Assembly: GCA_965232455.1 (NCBI GenBank)
Contig: OZ246981.1
Location: forward strand, 2,976,001 to 3,040,000
DNA: 64,000 nucleotides
Source: JBFGFX01 sp965232455
GTDB lineage: Bacteria; Pseudomonadota; Gammaproteobacteria; Steroidobacterales; Woeseiaceae
Reading direction: 5' to 3'
The translations under genes were made by a program, and so were the position numbers. This document shows positions 17,657 to 28,048 of this stretch, in pieces (the first letter of the stretch is position 1; each line of letters begins with the position of its first letter). The notes beneath the pieces are model-generated. The model searched no databases, was not told where the DNA came from, and saw nothing but the letters and a program-made list of their open reading frames with translations.

Positions 17657-18705
17657 GCACACGTTTCTCGGACACCCGGCTCAAGCTCCTGGGCTCCGGC
17701 CGCGCGCTGCCGGGCGATCCCGTCGACAACGACGAACTGCTGGCCGCGCTGGCGGCACACTGCGGCAGGGGCAAGGCCAGACTGGCCCGGAAGTACGCGG
17801 ACCGGCTCGGCATCCGTTCGCGGCACGTCAGTCGCGACCTCGGCAAAGCGAAAAGCGGTGCGCGAGAAGGCTTTGACGCACCGGCACTTTGTCGGGACGC
17901 AGTCACTGCCGCAGCGGGACATGCGGCGATGACTTACCTGATTGGCCACACGTCGACGCCGCATACCTTGCTGCCCCCGAACATCGCCTGGGTGGCCGAC
18001 GGACTTCGCTATGCGGGCCCTTACCTGGAATTGCGTCAGGCATGCACCGGCTTTGCAAACGCTCTCGCCGTCGCGGCAGCCATGATTGCGGAAGACGGCA
18101 AAGCGGAAATCGGTATCGTCGGCAGCGAGAACGGATCACCTTACTTCGACATTTCGGAGGATTTCGCGAACCGGGAGCAGCTCGTCAATTTTGTGCAAAT
18201 GGGCGACGGCGCCGGCGCTGTACTGCTGGGCGCGGATGATGGGAGTGGACGGGCGATCGTGTCGGACGTATTCGTCGGCCAGACCGGACTCGGCATGCAG
18301 CCCGGCATCAGCATCGAGGGCGGTGGATCGGCCGATCCGAATTGCAGATACGGGCTGCCCTTTTTCGATCATCGCGCGAGAGACGTTCGCAGGAACGGCG
18401 AAAAACTGCTGGCGGCGGGGATCGCAGCCATTGGGTCGCGAGGCTACTCGCTCGGCGAGTTCGATTGGATCATCCCGCACCAGGCCAACGGTCACATCGC
18501 CGAGCTGTTCGCCGAGCGGTTTCCGGAAACCGCAGGAAAGGTATTCGCGACGGCCGACCGGCTGGGCAACCTCGGCTCAGCGGCAATCTGGGTGAGTTTC
18601 GACGAGCTGCGTCGGTCGGGGGAACTCGAGCCAGGGCAGCGCGTATTGATTCTGGGGGCGGAGGCGAGCAAATACCTTTACGGTGGCTTTGTCTATACGC
18701 ACTGA
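17653..18705 (+). CDS. 3-oxoacyl-ACP synthase III-like condensing enzyme
   Basis: A 350-residue thiolase-fold enzyme of the FabH/KAS III group. The Cys-His-Asn triad is present: Cys131 in 'LRQACTGFANAL', His276 in 'WIIPHQANGHIAE' and Asn306 in 'LGNLGSAAIW'. It catalyses Claisen condensation of acyl thioesters. Being outside a fab cluster and coupled to a di-iron protein and an RND exporter, it is more likely a specialised-metabolite or lipid-modifying enzyme than housekeeping FabH. GTG 17653 overlaps the previous stop codon. No acyl carrier protein, reductase or dehydratase gene is adjacent, so it must borrow those from elsewhere or make a short product. Confidence 0.88.
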   Translation: MSTRFSDTRLKLLGSGRALPGDPVDNDELLAALAAHCGRGKARLARKYADRLGIRSRHVSRDLGKAKSGAREGFDAPALCRDAVTAAAGHAAMTYLIGHTSTPHTLLPPNIAWVADGLRYAGPYLELRQACTGFANALAVAAAMIAEDGKAEIGIVGSENGSPYFDISEDFANREQLVNFVQMGDGAGAVLLGADDGSGRAIVSDVFVGQTGLGMQPGISIEGGGSADPNCRYGLPFFDHRARDVRRNGEKLLAAGIAAIGSRGYSLGEFDWIIPHQANGHIAELFAERFPETAGKVFATADRLGNLGSAAIWVSFDELRRSGELEPGQRVLILGAEASKYLYGGFVYTH

Positions 18706-18835
18706 AATCGGATTAGAGTGGAGTCGAGTTCAGTCGATCGCAGTCGAGAACCGCCCTGAAGCATTGTCCGCGCCCCCTGCTGTCAGATCAGAAAAACGCA
18801 ATTGAAAGACACGTCTGCGAACGCGCATCGGTGGG

Positions 18836-18861
18836 CAATCAATCATCTAAAAAATCGATTG
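18836..18861. promoter_or_regulatory. imperfect dyad upstream of katG
   Basis: CAATCAAT (18836-18843) and ATCGATTG (18854-18861) form an inverted repeat with one mismatch in the AT-rich part of the 236-bp katG leader region. It is a possible regulator site. It does not match the spaced OxyR pattern well, so no regulator is named. Confidence 0.35.
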
Positions 18862-18941
18862 TTATGAGAAAAACAAGAAATTAGACGAATGATTCGCGTA
18901 CGTGTGTAATGCTCCCATCACCCGCCAAAAGGAGCTGACCA

Positions 18942-21104
<2,163 letters not shown>

Positions 21105-21114
21105 CGCCCATCCT

Positions 21115-21142
21115 GGCCGTGGCGACGGAAGTCGCCACGGCC
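21115..21142. terminator. hairpin between convergent katG and the permease gene
   Basis: A 12-bp perfect stem (GGCCGTGGCGAC at 21115-21126 with GTCGCCACGGCC at 21131-21142) is capped by a GGAA tetraloop. There is no T-run on either strand. Position between two gene ends suggests transcript-end protection or bidirectional termination. Confidence 0.6.
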
Positions 21143-21175
21143 TCGGCTCACCCGGCGAACGCGTTCTTCACAGCG

Positions 21176-22804
21176 CTAGTTGCGCCGTGCGCCGGCGCCG
21201 ATTCGGTTGAGCAGCAGCACCGGTACGATACCGACCAGCACGATACAGAGTGCGGCGGTCGACGCCTCGCTCAGGCGCTCGTCGCTCGCCAGCCGGTAAA
21301 CGCGCGTCGCCAGCGTGTCGAAGTTGAACGGGCGCAAGATCAGCGTTGCCGGCAGTTCGCGCATCACATCGACGAACACTAAGAGGCCCGCGGCAAACAG
21401 GCTCGGACGCAGCAGCGGTAAATGAATGCGCCGCATCACGGCGCCGGGTGTTGCGCCCAGCGTCCGCGCCGCAGCATCGACGTCACGCGAGATGCTGCTC
21501 AAGCCGGCATCGACCGATTGAAACGCAACGGTCAGGAAGCGGCATACATAAGCATACAGCAGCGCGAACACCGTCCCGGAAAGCAGCAGGCCGTTGCGCG
21601 GCCCGGCCGGCCACCACGCGGTGAGCCAGCGGTCGAGCGCCGCGAGCGGCTCCAGCAGCGCAATCGCCAGCAGGATTCCGGGCAATGCATAGCCCAGCGT
21701 CGATAGCCGAATGAGCGAGCGATTCAGCCGGCTCATGTCGAGCCGCTGCGCATAACTCAGCAGCAACGCAATGCCGGTGGCCATTAGCGCCGCGGCCACC
21801 GCCACGCTGCAGCTATTGACAACGTAGCGGCTGAAGCTGCGGCCCAGAAGCTGATCACCGTCGGTCATGGCGTAGGTAATCAGCACGGCTGCCGGTACGG
21901 CGAAGCCGAGCAGCACGGGCGTGAGGCAGACGGCGAACGCGAGCCACGCCTTGGCGCCCGTGAGCTTCAAGGGCGTGGCTCGCGACACGTCGCCACGATC
22001 GACGGCGCCGCGGCGGCTCGAGTTCTCGAACGCCACCAGCGCGAACACGAACAGCAGCATCAGCGCGGCGAGCTTGAGCGCCGCGGTCTTTTCCCCGAGC
22101 CCGATCCAGGTGCGATAGATGCCGGTGGAAAAGGTTTGCACTGAAAAATAGTCGACGACGCCGAAATCCGCCAGCGTCTCCATCAGCACCAGAGCGAGAC
22201 CGCCGGCGATGGCCGGGCGCGCGGCCGGCAAGGCGACCCGGAAAAATGCGCTGTAAGGACCGTGACCCAGCACGCGCGCCGCATCGAACTGCACGCCCGA
22301 ACGCCCAGCGAAACTGTTGCGCGCCAGCAGATACACGTAGGGGTACAACACCAGGGCAAGCAGCAGCGCGGCGCCCGGCAGTGTGCGCACCGGCGGCAGC
22401 GGCAGCTCGCCGGGGGCGAGCGAAAGCCAGCCGCGCAGCGCCGTTTGCACGGGTCCCGACACTTCCAGGAGATCGGTATACACGTAAGCAACGACGTAGG
22501 CCGGCGCCGCGAGCGGCAGCATGAGCAGCCAGCTCAGCGTATCGCGGCCGCGAAACGCGCAGGCGCCGGTCAACCAGGCCGTGGATACGCCGAACAGCAG
22601 CGCAAGCCCGCCGGTGAGCATCATCAGCGTCAGGGAATTGACGACGTAGCCGCTCAACACCGTCGATTTGAGATGTGTCCACGCCGGACCCGCCGGCAGC
22701 GCGAGCGCAAACAGCACGGCGGCAAGCGGCACCGCGAGCACGATCGCCATCAGGAGCGACGGCGTCGTCCAGAACAGGCTGGATCGAGCCGCCGGGTTAC
22801 GCAT
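21176..22804 (-). CDS. Fe(III) ABC transporter permease (FbpB/SfuB type)
   Basis: A 542-residue inner-membrane permease with two fused transmembrane halves of about six helices each, the design of Fe(III) and thiamine permeases. The coupling-loop motif is seen in the first half ('RVLGHGPYSAFFRVALPAARPAIAGGLALVLMETLADFG') and the second ('RTLGATPGAVMRRIHLPLLRPSLFAAGLLVFVDVMRELPATLIL'). The first motif contains 'ETLADFG', typical of ferric-iron permeases. It is divergent from the ATPase gene, 45 bp apart, which is unusual because these genes normally lie on one strand. The substrate is inferred from the adjacent ferric-binding protein and Fur box. Confidence 0.9.
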   Translation of the reverse strand: MRNPAARSSLFWTTPSLLMAIVLAVPLAAVLFALALPAGPAWTHLKSTVLSGYVVNSLTLMMLTGGLALLFGVSTAWLTGACAFRGRDTLSWLLMLPLAAPAYVVAYVYTDLLEVSGPVQTALRGWLSLAPGELPLPPVRTLPGAALLLALVLYPYVYLLARNSFAGRSGVQFDAARVLGHGPYSAFFRVALPAARPAIAGGLALVLMETLADFGVVDYFSVQTFSTGIYRTWIGLGEKTAALKLAALMLLFVFALVAFENSSRRGAVDRGDVSRATPLKLTGAKAWLAFAVCLTPVLLGFAVPAAVLITYAMTDGDQLLGRSFSRYVVNSCSVAVAAALMATGIALLLSYAQRLDMSRLNRSLIRLSTLGYALPGILLAIALLEPLAALDRWLTAWWPAGPRNGLLLSGTVFALLYAYVCRFLTVAFQSVDAGLSSISRDVDAAARTLGATPGAVMRRIHLPLLRPSLFAAGLLVFVDVMRELPATLILRPFNFDTLATRVYRLASDERLSEASTAALCIVLVGIVPVLLLNRIGAGARRN

Positions 22805-22849
22805 ACACTGGCGCCCGTCGTTCTGTCTTGTTCATCGGCGTCCCACCAC

Positions 22850-23911
22850 GTGCTTATTATCGACCATGTTTCCCATAACTACGATCGGCAATGCGCCCTT
22901 GCCGACGTTTCCTTCAACTGCGCCGGCGGCCTCATTACCTGCCTGATTGGTCCGTCCGGCTGCGGCAAAACCACGCTGCTGCGTCTCACCGCGGGCTTGC
23001 TCGAGCTGCAGTCGGGAAGCATCGATCTCGACGGCAAGCGGCTGGCGGGGCCGGACGGCGGGCTGCCGCCGGAGCAGCGCCCGGTCGGCATGGTGTTCCA
23101 GGAGGGCGCGCTGTTTCCGCACATGACCGTGGCCGGCAACGTCGGCTTCGGCCTGTCGGGGGACGGCCGCGACGCCCGCGTCTCGGAGTTGCTCGAACAG
23201 GTTGATCTTGCAGGCTTCGCCGATCGCTATCCGGACTCGCTCTCGGGCGGGCAGCGCCAGCGGGTGGCGCTCGCTCGCGCGCTCGCGCCGGCTCCCCGCG
23301 CATTGTTGTTCGATGAGCCCTACGCCAACCTCGACGTCCAGCGGCGCCGGAGCTTGCGCGAAGACGCGCGCCGCATGATTCGCGACACCGGGACGGTCGG
23401 CGTGTTCGTTACGCACGATCCCGAAGAGGTCATGGCCATTGCCGATCATGTCGTCGTTCTCGATCACGGGCGCATCGTACAGCAGGGCGAACCGCAATCG
23501 CTGTACGATGCGCCCGAGTCGCTGTATGTCGCGCAGCTTTTCGGCGATTCACAGACGCTCGCCGGGACGCTCGACGAGCGCGGCCTGACGACGCCGTTCG
23601 GTACCTGGGATCGCGAATGTCTCGTCGATCCCGGAGTGGCCGACGGAGCCGTCACTGTCGTCCTGCACCCGCATCGGCTGAGCCTCGAGCCGGCGACGAA
23701 CGGTGCGCGCATCCAGGAAATACGACCGGCCGGCGCGCGCGATCGCCTGATGGTGCAAGGTTCCCTTCCGGACAGCCGGCTCGTCATCGAGCGTCCGCGC
23801 AAGCCCGGCGCGTCTCCCGACGTCGGCGCGTTCGTGCGGATTCAGCCGGACGCGGGCACCGTGTTTGCCGCCGGCAGCGACCCGCTTGCAAATGAGAATG
23901 GCTCTCATTAG
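22850..23911 (+). CDS. Fe(III) ABC transporter ATP-binding protein (FbpC type)
   Basis: A 353-residue ABC ATPase. Walker A is 'GPSGCGKTT' (about residues 35-43), the Q-loop is in 'GMVFQEGALFPHMTV', the signature is 'LSGGQRQRVALARAL', Walker B is 'RALLFDEPYANLD' and the switch His is in 'VFVTHDPEE'. A C-terminal TOBE-like regulatory part covers about 240-353. The GTG at 22850 begins the domain; the frame is open far upstream, but that part lies over the permease gene and is a shadow. The Fur box overlaps its stop codon and controls the binding-protein gene 35 bp downstream. It powers the divergent permease. Confidence 0.92.
   Translation: MLIIDHVSHNYDRQCALADVSFNCAGGLITCLIGPSGCGKTTLLRLTAGLLELQSGSIDLDGKRLAGPDGGLPPEQRPVGMVFQEGALFPHMTVAGNVGFGLSGDGRDARVSELLEQVDLAGFADRYPDSLSGGQRQRVALARALAPAPRALLFDEPYANLDVQRRRSLREDARRMIRDTGTVGVFVTHDPEEVMAIADHVVVLDHGRIVQQGEPQSLYDAPESLYVAQLFGDSQTLAGTLDERGLTTPFGTWDRECLVDPGVADGAVTVVLHPHRLSLEPATNGARIQEIRPAGARDRLMVQGSLPDSRLVIERPRKPGASPDVGAFVRIQPDAGTVFAAGSDPLANENGSH
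23891..23909 (+). promoter_or_regulatory. Fur box upstream of the ferric-binding protein gene
   Basis: AATGAGAATGGCTCTCATT is a 19-bp inverted repeat with perfect 7-bp arms (AATGAGA / TCTCATT) and matches the gammaproteobacterial Fur pattern of AATGAGAAT-type half sites. It lies 38 bp before the binding-protein start, inside the last codons of the ATPase gene. Iron-dependent repression of the binding protein is therefore expected. Confidence 0.85.
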
Positions 23912-23946
23912 AGTGAGCCCCGTCACTTTTCCCGAGACTTGTTCCA

Positions 23947-24996
23947 ATGCGGATTCTAAAAACGGTAAGCGCATTCGCTGCCGCCGCCATGCTCAGCGCT
24001 TGCGGCGGCGAAGACACTCCACCGGCGGCCGTCGAAGAAGCGGCCGGCGAGGTCAATCTTTATTCCTCGCGCCACTACGACACCGACCTCGCGATGTACG
24101 ACAACTTCACGGCGGAAACCGGCATCGAGGTCAACCTGATCGAGGCCGGCGCGGACGAGTTGATCGAACGCATTCAGAGCGAAGGCGAATCCAGTCCGGC
24201 CGACGTGCTGATCACGGTCGATGCCGGGCGCCTGTGGCGGGCCGAGCAGGCGGGCGTGCTGCAGCCGGTCGACTCGGCGATCCTGAACGAGCGCATACCG
24301 GACAACCTGCGTCACCCCGACGGATTGTGGTACGGCCTGTCGAAGCGCGCGCGCGTCATCATCTACAACCGCGAAGCCGGCCTGCCGGAACCGCTCGCCA
24401 CTTACGAAGACCTTGCCGACCCGGCCCACCGAGGAAAAGTGTGCATACGTTCGTCGGGCAACATCTACAACATTTCGCTGCTTGCCGGCATCGTCGCACG
24501 CTCCGGCGCCGAAGCGGCGGAGGACTGGGCGCGCGGCGTGGTCGAGAACTTCGCGCGGCCGCCGCAAAGCAACGACACCGGCCAGATCCGCGCCGTCGCC
24601 AGCGGCGAGTGCGGGATTGCCGTCGTCAACACGTATTACCTGGCGCGGCTCGCGGCGTCGGAAGATGCCGCGGAACGTGAGGTTGCCGAGGCGGTCGGCA
24701 TCGTGTTCCCGAACCAGGACAGTAGCGGCGCGCACGTCAACATCAGCGGGGCGGGCGTCGTCGCGACGTCGCCCAACCGCGACCACGCGATACGTTTCCT
24801 CGAGTATCTGACGGGCGCCGAGGCTCAGGCGTACTTCGCCAACGGCAACAACGAGTACCCGGCGGTGAGCGGCGTCGACGCGTCGTCCGCGGTCGAGGCG
24901 CTCGGCCAGTTCAGCGAGGACGACCTGAACGCATCGCTACTTGGCGAGCATCAGGCTGAAGCGATCATGGTGTTCGATCGTGCCGGCTGGCAGTAG
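23947..24996 (+). CDS. Fe(III) ABC transporter substrate-binding lipoprotein (FbpA/FutA type)
   Basis: A 349-residue ferric-ion-binding protein. The leader MRILKTVSAFAAAAMLSAC has an LSAC lipobox, so this copy is probably tethered to the membrane rather than free in the periplasm. The family start 'VNLYSSRHYDTDLAMYDNF' and the C-lobe 'CGIAVVNTYYLARLA' (Tyr pair about residues 231-232, likely Fe ligands) are present, as is 'GAGVVATSPNRDHAIRFLEYLTG'. It delivers iron to the permease and ATPase encoded just upstream. A Fur box precedes it. It stands next to katG, a haem enzyme. Confidence 0.92.
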   Translation: MRILKTVSAFAAAAMLSACGGEDTPPAAVEEAAGEVNLYSSRHYDTDLAMYDNFTAETGIEVNLIEAGADELIERIQSEGESSPADVLITVDAGRLWRAEQAGVLQPVDSAILNERIPDNLRHPDGLWYGLSKRARVIIYNREAGLPEPLATYEDLADPAHRGKVCIRSSGNIYNISLLAGIVARSGAEAAEDWARGVVENFARPPQSNDTGQIRAVASGECGIAVVNTYYLARLAASEDAAEREVAEAVGIVFPNQDSSGAHVNISGAGVVATSPNRDHAIRFLEYLTGAEAQAYFANGNNEYPAVSGVDASSAVEALGQFSEDDLNASLLGEHQAEAIMVFDRAGWQ

Positions 24997-25097
24997 TCGA
25001 TTGCCACTGACCGCCACCGTCGGGCCCCTGTAAGTCCGCGTCGTTTTCGCTCTCACACAAGGGCATCCGCGCGGAACGCGCATCCTGATCTAACGGC

Positions 25098-25117
25098 GAG
25101 GCCCCGTGTGGGGCCTC
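25098..25117. terminator. hairpin between the ferric-binding protein and small lipoprotein genes
   Basis: GAGGCCCC (25098-25105) and GGGGCCTC (25110-25117) form a perfect 8-bp stem with a GTGT loop, between two convergent gene ends. No clear T-run follows, so termination is probable but not certain. Confidence 0.55.
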
Positions 25118-25129
25118 ATTGGACCGAGT

Positions 25130-25324
25130 CTATCGGCAAGCGCAGTTGGAGTAGCGCTGGCGCGTTCGGCCACCCTCGATCTGGCATACCGGCACTTCCT
25201 TGGCGGTGCAATTCAGCAGCGCGGGGTTGCCAAACGCCTCGGGCTCGTCACGGTAGGCCATGTAGTCCATGGACGAACATCCGACCAGGACGACAAAAAC
25301 GGTCGCCAGCCATACGATTCTCAT
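25130..25324 (-). CDS. small cysteine-rich lipoprotein
   Basis: A 64-residue predicted lipoprotein. The ATG at 25324 gives MRIVWLATVFVVLVGC with lipobox LVGC; the longer frame upstream runs across the regulator promoter and is not used. The mature part carries four further cysteines in 'NCTAKEVPVCQIEGG' and 'YSNCACR', a pattern suggesting disulfides in a compact knot. It stands alone, 158 bp downstream of the minus-strand winged-helix regulator gene that points the same way. No family is recognised. Confidence 0.6.
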   Translation of the reverse strand: MRIVWLATVFVVLVGCSSMDYMAYRDEPEAFGNPALLNCTAKEVPVCQIEGGRTRQRYSNCACR

Positions 25325-25482
25325 TGATTTGGACCTCCGCGACCGAACGGATCGGAGACAACCCGTTGTCGGCGCATTAGCGAACTGTCTGCAGAGACTT
25401 CCGCAAAGACGCCCTGAACACCTGAGGTGCGGGCGGAGTTTTTGTGGAGAAAACCTGTGGACGAACCGGAATGGTTCGTAAC

Positions 25483-27660
25483 TTATTGAAACGGCTCGAT
25501 CAGAATCAGATCGCTGCCCGCCCTGTCGATGCGGCTGAACAGAATCCACTGGCCGTCGGGCGAGACGTCGAGACTCAGGTTGTCGAACAGCTGCTCTTTC
25601 GCAAGCGGCTCGGCCAGTTCCGTCGTTTGCCGCGACTCCAGGTCGAGCATTTTTATCGCCCGGTCCCGACAGTCTACGTAGACGAGATTCGAGTCCCAGA
25701 CCGTCCACGCATTGGTCAGCGAGTGGCAGTCGGCGCCGAGCGCCAATTCCAAGCGCTCATCGCCGCCGCCGGTCGACACGCTGCTGATCCCTCGCGCGGC
25801 CTTGCTGAAGAAATAAACCCGGCCGTCGCTGCTGGCCAGCGGGCGCCACGCGCAAACCGAAAGCCGCGTTTCCTCGCCGGAATCGACGTGCCGGCGCCAC
25901 AGCTCTTCACTGCCGCAGTCGTGGTTGCCGCGCGTGAAAAAAACGTATTGACCGTCCGCCGACCAGCTCGGCGCCTTGGCCCCGCGATCACCGTCGGAGA
26001 TCATCCGCGGCACGCCGCCGGAGGCCTCCACCGAAAACGCTTCGTCCGGATCGAAGCCCACCTCGTCCACGGCCTGCTCGCCGCGTCCTACGGCGTAGCG
26101 TCCCGAGCTGAACGCGATCAGGCGGCCGTCGGGAGACCAGTCAGGGTAAGCTGCATAACCCCACTCGGTCAGGCGCCGCGGGCCCGATCCGTCGTTGCCG
26201 GCAACCCAGACTTCCCAGCCGCCGGTGCGCCCGGACACGAACGCTATCCTCGAACCGTCGGGGGAATACCGCGGCAGAAGTTCCGCCTGCGTCGATGCAA
26301 TGAGGCGCTCCGGCGCGCCGCGCGAGCTGGCCGCGGGCCCCGGCACGCGCCACAGGTTGGTGTCCTCGGTGAAGCTTTCGTAGACCAGGCGGTTACTGTG
26401 ACGGGCTGTCGCCACATTGTAGGCGTCGCTGCCGAAGGGCAGCGACTCGATCGGCGCTCCGGACAACGGCACGCGGACGAGACCGTCGACCGACACGATC
26501 AGGCTCTCGCCGTTCGGCGACCAGGCGAAGTCGCGGATGGGCCATTTCTTGTCCGCGGGCGTGATGCAATTGACCGGCGAGCCGTCCAGCGGCTTGAGGC
26601 AGAGTTCCGCGCCCGAGCCGTCCATGCCCCAACGAGCAAACGCCACCGTTTTGCCATCGGGGGAAAATCGCGGCTCATGGTCTCCTTTCGGGCTGACGGG
26701 CTTGGTGAGTTCGACCAGCGAGCCGTCGCTGACGGAAAGCAGGTGGATGCGGGGCGGACGCTCGTGTTTCTCGCCGATGGCGACGGCAATGTGATCGCCC
26801 CCCGGCGACCAGTCGTGGCCCCAGAAAACATCGACCGTCGCCAGGTGTGTTTCGAGATCCCTCAAGACCGGCTTGATGACGATTTCGGTCCGCCCGTCAT
26901 CGAGCGACCGCGCAAACGCGATCCGCGTGCCATCCGGCGACCAGGTAGGCGCCCGGTTGTTGGCTTCCGCATCGGCCGTCAACGGGACCGGCATTGCGGT
27001 GCCGACTTCGACGACGTGGATATCGCTGAGCTTGAAATTACCGGCCGGCCCGGCGACAAACGCCGCGTAATTGCCGTCCGGCGAGAGGGCCGGTCCCCAT
27101 TCGGTGCCTTCGGTGCTGGTCAGCGGTATCGGGCGACCCGCCATCGACGGCCGGGCGGCTTCGGCGCCGTCTTCGACACCGGAAACTGCCGGCGAATTGC
27201 TCGGCACGCCGCTGACGGCGAAGTAGGCAACGGCCAGGATTGCCGCCGCGATTGCGATAACGCCCGGTGCCTGAGCGATACGCCAATAAACGTTGCGTCG
27301 CCCCGCTTGTCGCCGCGGCGCTTCGATGCGGGGCCGGACCTTGCCGATTAGCCGATAGCCGCGCTTGGGAATCGTGCGAATGTAGGTCGGATTACGCGGG
27401 TCGTCGCCGAGCGCCCGCCGGATCTCGCTGACCGCGCGAGTCAGCAGTTCGTCCGCCGCGACCTGACCGTCCCACACGGTGTCCAGTATTTCGGCCCTGG
27501 CGACCGTCTGGTTGCCTTGTTTCGCCAGGCTCAACAGGACTTCCATCACCTTGGGTTCGAGATGGCTGGTCCTCCCGTCCGGAAGCGTTAGCGAATTATT
27601 GAGGGGCTCGACGACGATGTCGTCGATGCGAAAGCCCCGCCTTAAGTTTTGATGCTGCAT
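25483..27660 (-). CDS. CadC/ToxR-like transmembrane regulator with PD40 beta-propeller
   Basis: A 725-residue one-component membrane regulator. An N-terminal OmpR-type winged helix spans about residues 5-105 ('LEPKVMEVLLSLAKQGNQTVARAEILDTVW', 'AVSEIRRALGDDPRNPTYIRTIPKRGYRL'). One membrane helix follows near 130-150 ('APGVIAIAAAILAVAYFAVSG'). The rest is a propeller of at least nine PD40/TolB-like blades with the 'WSPDG..IAF' signature ('TWSPDGTRIAFARS', 'RYSPDGSRIAFVSG', 'DVSPDGQWILFSR'). ATG 27660 is chosen because the 29 residues added by the longer frame do not belong to the winged helix. It is the nearest upstream neighbour of nothing transcribed with it; targets are unknown. Confidence 0.88.
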   Translation of the reverse strand: MQHQNLRRGFRIDDIVVEPLNNSLTLPDGRTSHLEPKVMEVLLSLAKQGNQTVARAEILDTVWDGQVAADELLTRAVSEIRRALGDDPRNPTYIRTIPKRGYRLIGKVRPRIEAPRRQAGRRNVYWRIAQAPGVIAIAAAILAVAYFAVSGVPSNSPAVSGVEDGAEAARPSMAGRPIPLTSTEGTEWGPALSPDGNYAAFVAGPAGNFKLSDIHVVEVGTAMPVPLTADAEANNRAPTWSPDGTRIAFARSLDDGRTEIVIKPVLRDLETHLATVDVFWGHDWSPGGDHIAVAIGEKHERPPRIHLLSVSDGSLVELTKPVSPKGDHEPRFSPDGKTVAFARWGMDGSGAELCLKPLDGSPVNCITPADKKWPIRDFAWSPNGESLIVSVDGLVRVPLSGAPIESLPFGSDAYNVATARHSNRLVYESFTEDTNLWRVPGPAASSRGAPERLIASTQAELLPRYSPDGSRIAFVSGRTGGWEVWVAGNDGSGPRRLTEWGYAAYPDWSPDGRLIAFSSGRYAVGRGEQAVDEVGFDPDEAFSVEASGGVPRMISDGDRGAKAPSWSADGQYVFFTRGNHDCGSEELWRRHVDSGEETRLSVCAWRPLASSDGRVYFFSKAARGISSVSTGGGDERLELALGADCHSLTNAWTVWDSNLVYVDCRDRAIKMLDLESRQTTELAEPLAKEQLFDNLSLDVSPDGQWILFSRIDRAGSDLILIEPFQ

Positions 27661-27810
27661 CTCACCCGCTGTGCCTCTCGATCCCGCCAGGATTGGCCAG
27701 CATGCCCGTTTGGGCGCCCCAGGGAATGGGACCCCTCCGACGGCCAATGGTTCGCGGGGAAGCGGAGAGAGGGCTCGCCGGCCACCGGCCTCGCTACGAC
27801 GCGCTTGGTA

Positions 27811-27990
27811 ACATCTGAAACTTCGGCAAACGACCCTACCTGGACGCCCGTTTCAACGCGAACACGCGCGAGTTCTCCTCACCGTCCTGAAGACCGAAAA
27901 AGGTGACGCGCACGTTGTCCTCACCGAGCGGATGCCGTTGTTGTCCAGGTGATACACCGTGGTCATGTCGACGCTCTCTTGCTGAGAATC
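27811..27990 (-). pseudogene. decayed fragment of the exported DUF1579-like gene found at 53285-53854
   Basis: The plus-strand sequence from about 27811 to 27990 closely matches that around 53261-53580 but lacks the roughly 180-bp middle part. Read on the minus strand it gives the C-terminal motif 'VTFFGLQDG.ENSRVFALKR' equivalent and the 'MTTVYHLDNN' segment of the intact gene, joined by a deletion at about 27922-27940. There is no start codon and no full reading frame. The similarity also extends into the sequence just past the intact gene's stop codon. It lies directly downstream of the nine-gene exported-protein operon, in the same orientation as the intact copy upstream of it. The 150 bp before it (27661-27810) hold the regulator upstream region. 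Confidence 0.75.
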
Positions 27991-28048
27991 GTCTCGGCCT
28001 GAAATGCGCTGCCATCGCACCGTCGATCTACGGCCTAATGCCCTGGAG

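Noticed and set aside
18836..18861. OxyR or Fur box in front of katG
   Set aside because: The dyad does not match the spaced OxyR pattern and is too short and divergent for Fur. It is reported only as an unnamed dyad.
22262..22849. Long N-terminal extension of the iron ABC ATPase
   Set aside because: It lies antisense over the permease gene and contains no ATPase sequence; the conserved domain begins after GTG 22850.
25444..27351. Plus-strand frame of 635 residues across the PD40 regulator
   Set aside because: It is Arg-rich with no domain, opposite a protein with a clear winged helix and propeller repeats.
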